Assembly: GCA_937891905.1 (NCBI GenBank)
Contig: CALATT010000030.1
Location: 1-14,898, forward strand
Reading direction: 5' to 3'
Length of the DNA: 14,898 nt
Source: an uncultured Bacteroidales bacterium
GTDB lineage: Bacteria; Bacteroidota; Bacteroidia; Bacteroidales; Paludibacteraceae
Part shown: positions 8,277-12,968 of the stretch, in pieces
Layout of the letters: each line of letters begins with the position of its first letter
Numbering within the stretch: the stretch's first letter is position 1
Made by a program: the position numbers and the translations under genes
The notes under the pieces: model-generated
Database searches by the model: none
The model's input: only the letters and a program-made list of their open reading frames with translations
What the model was told of the DNA's origin: nothing

Positions 8277-8664
8277 TTTTTATATTAGGGTCTTGGGAAG
8301 TAAGGTTGTTTGTCATTTTATATAAAATCTTCTCTATTTCCTCTAATTGATTCATTATATTGTCGTATTCTTGTTGAGTTAAATAGTTTTGCGAAAGTGA
8401 AATATCAAGTAGCGTTTCGATTTCAAATGCAGAGCCATTAGCCTGAGTAAGAAAATGAGCAAAATCTTTTGGAGTTTTTCTACCTGCTCCTTCAGCTATG
8501 TTTGCGGCAATTGAAACTGCGGCTCTCTGTAATTGTGAGATGATTCCTTTTTGCTCTGTGTAAGGGAAAGAGCGAGTTAAAGAATAAATGTTTCTTGCTA
8601 ATTCCATTGCTCGCTGCCACACTATTAATTCTCTAAATTTATGCATATTTATATTGATTATCAT
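8272..8664 (-). CDS. Four-helix-bundle protein (S23 / IVP family, Avd-like fold)
   Basis: About 130 residues from the ATG at 8664, or 124 from the ATG at 8646 (MHKFRELIVWQRAMELARN). I reject the longer 153-residue reading from 8733 because its extra N-terminus (STEYRV repeated) is just translated heptad repeat. Diagnostic family features are VWQRAMELARNIY in helix 1, FPYTEQKGIISQLQRAAVSIAANIAEGAGR in helix 2, then FAHFLTQANGSAFEIETLL, and LEEIEKILYKM in helix 4. This is the family of proteins encoded in 23S rRNA intervening sequences, and it shares its fold with Avd, the accessory protein of diversity-generating retroelements. The family binds nucleic acid, but the role of stand-alone copies is unknown. 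Heptad arrays flank it on both sides in opposite orientations, so gene plus arrays may be a mobile unit. Confidence 0.9.
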   Translation of the reverse strand: MIININMHKFRELIVWQRAMELARNIYSLTRSFPYTEQKGIISQLQRAAVSIAANIAEGAGRKTPKDFAHFLTQANGSAFEIETLLDISLSQNYLTQQEYDNIMNQLEEIEKILYKMTNNLTSQDPNIKK

Positions 8665-8670
8665 CTTCTG

Positions 8671-8747
8671 TACTCTGTACTCACTACTCTGTACTCTGTA
8701 CTCTGTACTCACTACTCTGTACTCTGTACTCACTACTCTGTACTCAC
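8671..8747. repeat. Heptad tandem array B (TACTC+TG/AC, 11 perfect units)
   Basis: Eleven perfectly phased 7-mers start at 8671 and repeat every 7 bp to 8747, followed by a partial TAC. Every unit is TACTC plus either TG or AC. In plus-strand order the suffixes are TG, AC, TG, TG, TG, AC, TG, TG, AC, TG, AC. The array fills the gap between the stop of the DUF6048-like gene (8750) and the start of the four-helix-bundle gene (8664). It is inverted relative to arrays A and C, so a transcript could pair GAGTA with UACUC across the gene. Confidence 0.97.
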
Positions 8748-8749
8748 TA

Positions 8750-9481
8750 CTAAAAACTCACTCCTATGTAGTAGTCCAATCCCCATGCGATGTTATCTCG
8801 CTTGCCGAAACCGGGGATGTAGATGGGTCTGTATTCATTAGCAGGCAGTCCTTCTGCTTGGCGCGTGAAGAGGCATTTGAATCGCCCCATCCAACCCATG
8901 GTAAATCCCTTGCAAACCTCCACTTGGCATCCTGCTACTATCTCTCCCCAGCAATCGGCGGTAATAGTATTGAGTATTGAGTATTGAGTATTGAGTTGTG
9001 AGTATTGAGTTGTGAGTAGGGTGTGTTGTGCGGATTGTATGCTGGTGCCAAGGCGTACACCTACAAGTAACGCGTGTGGGGACTTGGGGTGTTTCTTGAG
9101 TGGGTTGAGGTCACATCCCACGCGAAAGAATCCTCCTTGTCCTCGGTACGCAATACTATCGCCTAAGGTGATGGTTCCGCGCATGGGGTCGTTACTGGTG
9201 GCGGGCAGTGAACCTGCGTATCCTACTTCGAGAGTGGGGTAGAAGCGATTCTTTAATCGGCAGTTAACGGCAATCTCGTAGTGTTGTAAGTTTGCTTTGG
9301 TAGTGCCGAGAGTGAGCGCGGTGGCACCAAGGTCCAGTTTGATGTTCGTCCCTTGGTAAATGCCTTTAGCATGGTGTGCGTGTGTGTGCGTACTATCGTT
9401 CTTGGCAATTTTCTCCTTGGCACTTGCTGCAAAAGGCACCACCCATGCTGCGATGATTATGATTAGTATCTTTCGCCTCAT
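8750..9481 (-). CDS. DUF6048-like outer-membrane barrel protein, with an in-frame repeat insertion
   Basis: A 243-residue protein with an N-terminal signal peptide (MRRKILIIIIAAWVVPFAASA, cleavage near residue 21). After it come a histidine-rich stretch (THTHAHHAKG) and alternating hydrophobic strands, ending in DYYIGVSF; the final aromatic residue is typical of BAM-assembled outer-membrane beta barrels. The overall plan and the PGFGKRDNIAWGLDYYI end resemble the Bacteroidetes DUF6048 family, by memory of the family only. Residues about 157-170 (TTQYSQLNTQYSILN) are translated heptad repeat (array A) and look like an insertion in an extracellular loop. The stop codon abuts array B. It follows the DUF7935-like gene by 14 bp, consistent with one operon. 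Function unknown. Confidence 0.8.
   Translation of the reverse strand: MRRKILIIIIAAWVVPFAASAKEKIAKNDSTHTHAHHAKGIYQGTNIKLDLGATALTLGTTKANLQHYEIAVNCRLKNRFYPTLEVGYAGSLPATSNDPMRGTITLGDSIAYRGQGGFFRVGCDLNPLKKHPKSPHALLVGVRLGTSIQSAQHTLLTTQYSQLNTQYSILNTITADCWGEIVAGCQVEVCKGFTMGWMGRFKCLFTRQAEGLPANEYRPIYIPGFGKRDNIAWGLDYYIGVSF
8968..9016. repeat. Heptad tandem array A (TATTGAG / TTGTGAG), inside the barrel gene
   Basis: Seven phased 7-mers on the plus strand start at 8968, 8975, 8982, 8989, 8996, 9003 and 9010. The order is TATTGAG four times, TTGTGAG, TATTGAG, TTGTGAG. The array is within the coding sequence and is read as a polar TQYSQLN/TQYSILN segment, since three heptads make 21 bp or seven codons. 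The unit type and orientation are those of array C. Confidence 0.95.
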
Positions 9482-9500
9482 TCACAATTCTCGATTCACA
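9480..9500. repeat. Short degenerate heptad array (ATTCNCN x3)
   Basis: Three consecutive 7-mers, ATTCACA (9480), ATTCTCG (9487) and ATTCACA (9494), lie across the junction between the stop of the DUF7935-like gene and the start of the barrel gene. It is short and degenerate, but has the same 7-bp period as the larger arrays nearby. Confidence 0.5.
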
Positions 9501-10026
9501 ATAGTTCTTTCGCTTCGCGTTTGAGTTCGTCCATGGCCTTGTCTGTAGGTGTCAGTCCGTTGGACTTATAGGCAGTGATGAGTGTGGTGGCGTACATCTG
9601 TGCTGTGGCATCCTTGGGTAACTGATTGCCTATCGCGATGATGAATGCAGCCATTTGGTCGCGTGCGTTTAATACGAGCGTCCATAACTCTTCGCTGACA
9701 TATACTTGTTGGCTAAGGTTGTGCTCAAACTCAATGCGTATCGTTTGTAATAGATGTTGCTGCATTTGTAGAACAGTCCACTGCGCCATGGCCTCTGGTT
9801 GTTTGGCGCGTAGATCGAATATCATATGCTCGGGTGTGGTGCGCTCGAGCAGTAGGCTCAGGCGCTCATAAGCACGCATGCGGATAGGAGAAATGGTCTT
9901 TTGTGACTCGCGTTTGAGCTCCCATTGGCGTTTCTTCTCTTCGTTGCGGAACTGAGATTTTTGAATCATCCAGAACCCGAAAATCATGATAGCAACAACT
10001 ATTAAAACAAGCAGTGTAGTGTTCAT
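9496..10026 (-). CDS. DUF7935-like membrane-anchored protein
   Basis: A 176-residue protein. Residues 3-21 form one transmembrane segment (TLLVLIVVAIMIFGFWMI), followed by a basic, charged helix (QFRNEEKKRQWELKRESQK) and the phrase ISPIRMRAYERLSLLLERTTPEHMI. Next comes a helical domain with QMQQHLLQTIRIEFEHNLSQQVYVSEELW. The 'P-R-AYERL-LLLER ... E-EHN-SQQ-Y-S--W' pattern is what I recall for the Bacteroidetes-only DUF7935 family. It probably has its N-terminus in the inner membrane and its helical domain in the cytoplasm. It is the first gene after a good promoter and is followed at 14 bp by the barrel gene. No enzymatic motif is seen; function unknown. Confidence 0.8.
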   Translation of the reverse strand: MNTTLLVLIVVAIMIFGFWMIQKSQFRNEEKKRQWELKRESQKTISPIRMRAYERLSLLLERTTPEHMIFDLRAKQPEAMAQWTVLQMQQHLLQTIRIEFEHNLSQQVYVSEELWTLVLNARDQMAAFIIAIGNQLPKDATAQMYATTLITAYKSNGLTPTDKAMDELKREAKELL

Positions 10027-10052
10027 TTTTATAATGTATTATAAATCGGCTG

Positions 10053-10083
10053 CAAATTTACTACAAAAACTGCACATACGCAA
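10053..10083 (-). promoter_or_regulatory. Bacteroidetes promoter for the minus-strand gene run
   Basis: Read on the minus strand, TTG (10083-10081) is followed after exactly 20 bases by TAAATTTG (10060-10053), matching the Bacteroidetes -33/-7 pattern (TTG-n19-21-TAnnTTTG). Transcription would start near 10047, about 20 bases before the ATG of the DUF7935-like gene. Confidence 0.75.
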
Positions 10084-10178
10084 GTTTTTGGGTGTTTTTT
10101 TTGCCTAATAGAATATAATTCTATGTTTTGTGGGCGGAAATATGCAGCATATGCTTGCATAAATACCCTCTATTTCGC

Positions 10179-10205
10179 TATCCCGATATATCCTTATCCC
10201 GATAT
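10179..10205. repeat. Two direct 11-bp repeats (TATCCCGATAT)
   Basis: TATCCCGATAT occurs at 10179-10189 and again at 10195-10205, 16 bp apart centre to centre. It lies in the roughly 280-bp divergent intergenic region between the chromosomal operon and the phage-like block. The rest of 10084-10229 contains T runs and a TATGCA...TGCATA inverted pair (10141-10161) but no ORF. It may be a regulator site or a remnant of the insertion boundary. Confidence 0.6.
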
Positions 10206-10229
10206 GTTTTTTTTATTTTTCTGACGCAC

Positions 10230-10264
10230 CGGTCCTGTAATGACCGCCTTTTATCATAACTTTG
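10230..10264 (+). promoter_or_regulatory. First promoter of the phage-like block, with operator-like inverted repeat
   Basis: TAACTTTG at 10257-10264 is an exact TAnnTTTG -7 element. No good -33 TTG is visible. Instead, an inverted repeat CGGTC (10230-10234) / GACCG (10242-10246) occupies the -33 region, suggesting control by a bound protein. Transcription should begin near 10270. Confidence 0.7.
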
Positions 10265-10302
10265 TGGTCGCATTGGATTAACATTCCCCAATGCGACTAC
10301 AA
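10262..10302 (+). promoter_or_regulatory. Long inverted repeat (operator or 5'-UTR hairpin)
   Basis: Arms 10262-10276 and 10288-10302 pair over 15 positions with one G-T wobble. The inner ten pairs (GTCGCATTGG with CCAATGCGAC) are perfect and the loop is 11 bases. The element overlaps the end of the -7 box and the predicted start site, and it ends two bases before the ATG at 10305. It could be a repressor operator or an mRNA hairpin blocking translation. A 12-mer from its left arm recurs, reverse-complemented, at 12882-12893. Confidence 0.85.
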
Positions 10303-10304
10303 TC

Positions 10305-10670
10305 ATGAATAATTCACTAAGACAAGAACAAGTATGCACAATGTTCGCTAACTTGCGAGAACAAATTAACCAATTAGAACAAATCTACACCCAAATGAGC
10401 AAGGAAAACCACACGCGCTGGGTGTTTCCCCAAAACAATTATACGGTATTGGCTATTTGGCTCCTATATGACCCATTAGCGCATGAATCATTCCCCGTTA
10501 CACAGAAAAAAAGTTGGGCGGAACTATGCGAAAAACTATCAAAATATGTTGGATGGACAGTAGATGAGCATATCTTAAGGCGGAATTTTACAAGAAAATA
10601 CATAAAAAAGGACCAAAATGGTCCCAAATGGTCCAAAAAAAAGACCACTTTGACCTCGCACAGGTCGTAA
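10305..10670 (+). CDS. Small phage-type protein, unknown
   Basis: A 121-residue protein that I do not recognise. The N-terminal half (VCTMFANLREQINQLEQIYTQMSK) is predicted helical or coiled-coil. The second half has a compact helical region (SWAELCEKLSKYVGWTVDEHILRRNFTRKYI), then a lysine-rich tail. The WTVDEHILRRNF part could be a helix-turn-helix, making it a candidate early regulator, but this is weak. The start ATG at 10305 follows the hairpin directly. It is the first gene of the plus-strand block, 82 bp before the HNH gene, and the second promoter begins inside or just after its 3' end. Confidence 0.75.
   Translation: MNNSLRQEQVCTMFANLREQINQLEQIYTQMSKENHTRWVFPQNNYTVLAIWLLYDPLAHESFPVTQKKSWAELCEKLSKYVGWTVDEHILRRNFTRKYIKKDQNGPKWSKKKTTLTSHRS
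10604..10624 (-). terminator. Leftward intrinsic terminator inside the first phage gene
   Basis: On the minus strand, GGACCA-TTT-TGGTCC (10624-10610) is a perfect 6-bp hairpin followed immediately by six T residues (plus-strand A run 10604-10609). It would stop transcripts running left, antisense to the first phage gene, towards the chromosomal operon. A second GGTCC copy and an A8 run lie just to the right (10627-10642). Confidence 0.55.
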
Positions 10671-10686
10671 AATACCCGTACCTTTG
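10652..10686 (+). promoter_or_regulatory. Second phage promoter with operator-like inverted repeat
   Basis: TACCTTTG at 10679-10686 is an exact TAnnTTTG element within the 12-mer TACCTTTGCACC, which is repeated exactly at 13596-13607. Upstream is an inverted repeat GACCT (10652-10656) / AGGTC (10662-10666). The gap to the -7 box (12 bp) resembles that at the first promoter (10 bp). A TTTG at 10649-10652 is somewhat far (26 bp) for a standard -33 box. Confidence 0.65.
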
Positions 10687-10708
10687 CACCGGATTTCCAA
10701 AAACAACC

Positions 10709-10722
10709 GACAAGCGCTTGTC
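10709..10722. promoter_or_regulatory. Perfect 14-bp palindrome in the HNH gene leader
   Basis: GACAAGCGCTTGTC is fully self-complementary with no spacer. It lies about 16 bp after the expected transcription start and 30 bp before the HNH ATG, the position expected of a dimeric repressor operator in a phage leader. Confidence 0.7.
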
Positions 10723-10752
10723 ATAATTTTTAACTTAATTGCAAAGTGAATT

Positions 10753-11310
10753 ATGGCTTCAATTCCATTTATCAAACCACTACCGCTCAGCGGAGTGGAA
10801 GTCGCAAACTCACTCTTCCTCATTGACGGAACCGAACTGCGGCTATGCGCTGGTGTCAAACACCGTTTTGGCACAGCAAAACTCTATTGCTCATATAATG
10901 GGCATTTCTACTCATTATCCCAAAACGGACTCAATGAGGTGCTGCCCGCTTATGGTCCAGCCGCTCGGGCACGCACAAGAGGCGGCAAGAACTATCGTGG
11001 CTCATGCTATCCTATGATGCGGGATTTTAGCTGCAAAGCATGCCACTCTCTCATCTGCACCGCGTGGCACGGACCAAGACCCACTTTCATTGACCAACAC
11101 GGCAATGAAAAACCCATGGAGTGCGACCATCTCAACGCTAATCCATACGATTTTCACGCCGATAATCTGGAGTGGGTTACACCAGCAGAGAATAGACGCA
11201 GAGCCAAGATTCTACGCGGTCTCCGCAGCGCAGGCATTGAACCCGAAAAAGCGTACACCTACGCACAACTAAAAGACATTTTTAACACCTATGACATTCA
11301 AAACAACTAA
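10753..11310 (+). CDS. HNH endonuclease
   Basis: A 185-residue protein with a C-terminal HNH (beta-beta-alpha-metal) nuclease core: ECDHLNANPYDFHADNLEWVT begins at residue 123. His126 is the likely catalytic base, Asn138 lies in the DNLEWVT turn, and AENRRRA follows, the usual pattern of phage HNH_3-type enzymes. A CKAC motif (94-97) and HSLICTAWHG lead into the core, like the 'H-LV--AF' lead-in of HNH homing enzymes. The first 80 residues are a less conserved beta-rich region with no clear DNA-binding motif. The enzyme probably nicks or cuts DNA. Stand-alone HNH genes are common in phage early regions, where they act in DNA packaging, exclusion or homing. Its own promoter and palindrome lie upstream, and the next gene starts four bases after its stop. 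Confidence 0.88.
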   Translation: MASIPFIKPLPLSGVEVANSLFLIDGTELRLCAGVKHRFGTAKLYCSYNGHFYSLSQNGLNEVLPAYGPAARARTRGGKNYRGSCYPMMRDFSCKACHSLICTAWHGPRPTFIDQHGNEKPMECDHLNANPYDFHADNLEWVTPAENRRRAKILRGLRSAGIEPEKAYTYAQLKDIFNTYDIQNN

Positions 11311-11314
11311 TCTT

Positions 11315-11743
11315 ATGAATACGAAAGAAACAACATTACGCAGCGCGTTAATCAACGCCAACGAAATCAACCTTGAGCAATCAGTTAGTCCACTCACCGA
11401 ACTATGGTCACTCCGTAAACTCATCAAAGCCGCCGAAGAGCGCCTCAAAGAAATCTCTGATGATGCTCTCCACGAAGCACTCACTTACACCGAGAGCGGA
11501 CAATTCTTGCACGAAGGACACACTTTCCAAATCCAACAAACTTGCACTTTTGATTTTAGCGACTACCACCGCTATAACACTCAAGACGCGGCTGCTTGGC
11601 GCGAGAAACAACGAGAGAAAGCAGAACTACAAAAGAAAGTATCTGCCCTCACCGCCTCCATGAAAACCATCATGGATAATTATGGAGTGCTCAATGACAA
11701 AGAACCCGATGAAGTCAAACTAACCGTCAAAGTCATTGACTGA
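11315..11743 (+). CDS. Coiled-coil phage protein, unknown
   Basis: About 142 residues from the ATG at 11315 (MNTKETTLRS). An upstream ATG at 11291 would overlap the HNH gene by 20 bases and adds residues unlike the rest, so I prefer the later start. The chain is mostly helical: SPLTELWSLRKLIKAAEERLKEISDDALHEAL, a short strand pair around GQFLHEGHTFQIQQTCTFDFSDY, then a charged coiled coil (REKQREKAELQKKVSALTASMKTIMDNYGVL). The layout recalls small phage recombination or nuclease-accessory proteins, but I cannot assign a family. Its stop overlaps the ATG of the initiator gene by one base (TGATG), so the two are translationally coupled. Confidence 0.8.
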   Translation: MNTKETTLRSALINANEINLEQSVSPLTELWSLRKLIKAAEERLKEISDDALHEALTYTESGQFLHEGHTFQIQQTCTFDFSDYHRYNTQDAAAWREKQREKAELQKKVSALTASMKTIMDNYGVLNDKEPDEVKLTVKVID

Positions 11744-12450
11744 TGGAAGTACAAGTACATGAATATGCATGGATGTGGCAACGGCTAGGACTATCCCTGG
11801 CCGAGTGCCGCGTCTTTGCGTTCATTTACGGACTAACAAAATCCAAAAAATATGGAGGGTATGACGGCTCTAAAAGACAATTAGCAGCCATGCTTGGACT
11901 AAGTGTTAGTAGAACAAAAAATATACTTGACATCTTAGAAAATAGAGGGTTGATTGTCTTTGAGAATGAAAAGTGGAAAGGTGTTCTTTCAGAGAACGGG
12001 AGTGTTCTCTCAGAGAACGAAAGTGTTCTTTCAGAGAACGAAAGTGTTCTTTCAGAGAACTCCCCCCACACCCCCCTATATAATAATATAAATAAAAATA
12101 AAGCAGCTATGCGCGAGATTAATTTTGAAACTTTTTGGGATTTATTCAACCCAACACCAGACTATAACAATAGAATTGCCGCTTCAAACTTGGAATGGGA
12201 TAAATGTTCAGCAGCCAAACAAAAGGCAATCATTCACAAACTACAAACTGCTCCCGGCGATATAGTGCAGCCCAACCCATATTTCTTCATCCAAGACTTC
12301 CCCGAACCAACACCCACCAACCTCAACGGCACACTACAAGGCGCAGAAATGCTCAATGCCAACCAAGCAAAAACAGCATTCTACGACGGCAAATGGGGAC
12401 TATACTCACTTGAAGATATTCAATTGTTCAACCTCAAAACACTCAACTAA
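11743..12450 (+). CDS. Winged-helix replication initiator (lambda O-like architecture)
   Basis: A 235-residue protein in three parts. Residues 1-78 are a winged-helix domain: SLAECRVFAFIYGLTKS, then SKRQLAAMLGLSVSRTKNILDILENRGLIVFE with a clear recognition helix and wing, as in phage and plasmid initiators. Residues 80-117 are a low-complexity linker made of four SVLSENE-type units, then an Asn/Lys stretch. Residues 118-235 form a C-terminal domain (FETFWDLFNP, RIAASNLEWDKCSAAKQKAIIHKL, NPYFFIQDF) like the helicase-loading end of many phage replication proteins. The linker DNA is a set of palindromic iterons followed by an A/T-only tract, so the gene appears to contain its own origin. It is coupled to the gene before it and followed after one base by the next start. 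Initiator assignment rests on architecture, not on a named family. Confidence 0.75.
   Translation: MEVQVHEYAWMWQRLGLSLAECRVFAFIYGLTKSKKYGGYDGSKRQLAAMLGLSVSRTKNILDILENRGLIVFENEKWKGVLSENGSVLSENESVLSENESVLSENSPHTPLYNNINKNKAAMREINFETFWDLFNPTPDYNNRIAASNLEWDKCSAAKQKAIIHKLQTAPGDIVQPNPYFFIQDFPEPTPTNLNGTLQGAEMLNANQAKTAFYDGKWGLYSLEDIQLFNLKTLN
11983..12102. other. Probable replication origin: four iterons, C-rich tract, A/T-only tract
   Basis: Four 15-bp near-palindromes start at 11983, 12004, 12025 and 12046, spaced exactly 21 bp (two helical turns). Copy 2 is a perfect palindrome, GTTCTCTCAGAGAAC; the other three differ by one base (T for C at position 6), leaving one imperfect pair. A C-rich tract (12061-12076, only C, A and one T) follows. 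Then come 26 consecutive A/T bases (12077-12102), a natural unwinding element. All of this lies within the coding sequence of the winged-helix protein, between its two domains. Lambda has the same order: iterons inside gene O, then an AT-rich region. The sequence pattern is certain; the origin function is inferred. Confidence 0.8.
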
Positions 12451-12451
12451 C

Positions 12452-12730
12452 ATGTCAAAGCAATTTAATAAAAACATAGAGCGATTAAGCAAAGCCATAA
12501 CCGCATCATCTTCCGACAAAAAAGCAACTCTCGTTCTCCATTGTGATGAAGTTGCAAAAGAATTTTTTATCGGCTACTCTGGAAAAATTGAAGGGAGCGA
12601 TGATAAAATAAAACGCAAACACGATGAACTAATCATGCAAATCTTAATAGAAGATGATGAGGCATACAAATTCATTGAACGCATCTTCACACCAGTACAA
12701 CGATACCGACGGAGACAACAAAAAAAGTGA
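12452..12730 (+). CDS. Small acidic/basic protein, unknown
   Basis: 92 residues from the ATG at 12452, one base after the initiator stop. An in-frame ATG at 12356 exists but lies inside the initiator gene and would give a composition unlike a real N-terminus. The protein is helical, with SKQFNKNIERLSKAITASSSDKKATLVLHCDE, an acidic middle (KIKRKHDELIMQILIEDDEAYKFIERI) and a strongly basic tail (RYRRRQQKK) that could touch nucleic acid. I do not recognise the family. Its position directly behind the initiator suggests a replication or regulatory accessory role, which is inference only. Confidence 0.7.
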   Translation: MSKQFNKNIERLSKAITASSSDKKATLVLHCDEVAKEFFIGYSGKIEGSDDKIKRKHDELIMQILIEDDEAYKFIERIFTPVQRYRRRQQKK

Positions 12731-12737
12731 ACTACGC

Positions 12738-12882
12738 GGCTCCCCAAGCCACATACTACCCAAACCCCAAAACAATAAAAAAATATACTCAAAAATCTCG
12801 GGAGGACTGCTAGTGTAACGATAGTCCGACCGAAGAGCGGAGGCATTGGGAGCCCGTCTATTTAGCGGTTAGCGGTATAGAC
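12738..12882 (+). ncRNA. Candidate structured RNA in a 238-bp non-coding gap
   Basis: No convincing ORF covers 12731-12968. Several helices can be drawn. GGCTCCC (12738-12744) pairs with GGGAGCC (12848-12854), enclosing about 100 bases. Inside is a hairpin GGACT (12804-12808) / AGTCC (12823-12827). Just outside is GTCTAT (12856-12861) / ATAGAC (12877-12882), whose loop holds two TAGCGGT heptads (12863-12876). The segment is also markedly G-rich compared with the neighbouring genes. It matches no RNA family I can name. It could be a stand-alone RNA, a leader for the next gene, or an intergenic remnant. Confidence 0.4.
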
Positions 12883-12950
12883 CATTGCGACCAATTGCCG
12901 AACGCGGCACGGGTCAATTACGAGTCAATTACGGGTCAGTACTATATTTT
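12882..12950 (+). promoter_or_regulatory. Regulatory region before the 111-aa gene: operator motif, direct repeats, weak promoter
   Basis: CCATTGCGACCA (12882-12893) is the reverse complement, with one mismatch, of the 12-mer at 10265-10276 in the first phage operator. Two direct 11-mers GTCAATTACGA (12913) and GTCAATTACGG (12924), plus a partial third (GTCAGTACTA at 12935), follow at one helical turn each. They end at TATATTTT (12943-12950), a one-mismatch TAnnTTTG box 18 bp before the ATG. It looks like a regulated promoter. Confidence 0.5.
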
Positions 12951-12968
12951 AATAATAAAATATACATT

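Noticed and set aside
8272..8733. Long 153-residue reading of the four-helix-bundle gene from 8733
   Set aside because: The added N-terminus (STEYRV repeated) is only translated heptad array; the family starts at about MHKFRELIVWQRAMEL.
8671..8747. CRISPR array
   Set aside because: Units are 7 bp with no spacers; the array is a simple tandem repeat, and there are no cas genes in the window.
8272..8747. Diversity-generating retroelement (Avd-like gene next to repeats)
   Set aside because: No reverse transcriptase is encoded, and no template/variable repeat pair with A-biased differences can be found. Only the protein fold is shared.
8588..8980. Plus-strand ORF across arrays B and the barrel gene
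   Set aside because: It is a shadow: low-complexity TLYSVL repeats from the heptads, opposite two well-supported minus-strand genes.
10575..10874. Minus-strand ORF across the second phage promoter
   Set aside because: It crosses promoter, terminator and palindrome elements, has no recognisable domain, and lies opposite the HNH gene start.
11826..12149. Minus-strand ORF with FSERTLSFSERTL repeats
   Set aside because: It is the reverse reading of the iterons; palindromic repeats are open on both strands. No start signal or homologous domain.
12798..12900. tRNA or tRNA-like gene in the 12.8-kb gap
   Set aside because: I tried the D-arm-like GCGGTTAGCGGTATAG and GC-rich helices, but no T arm (TTCRANY) or proper anticodon arm can be placed.
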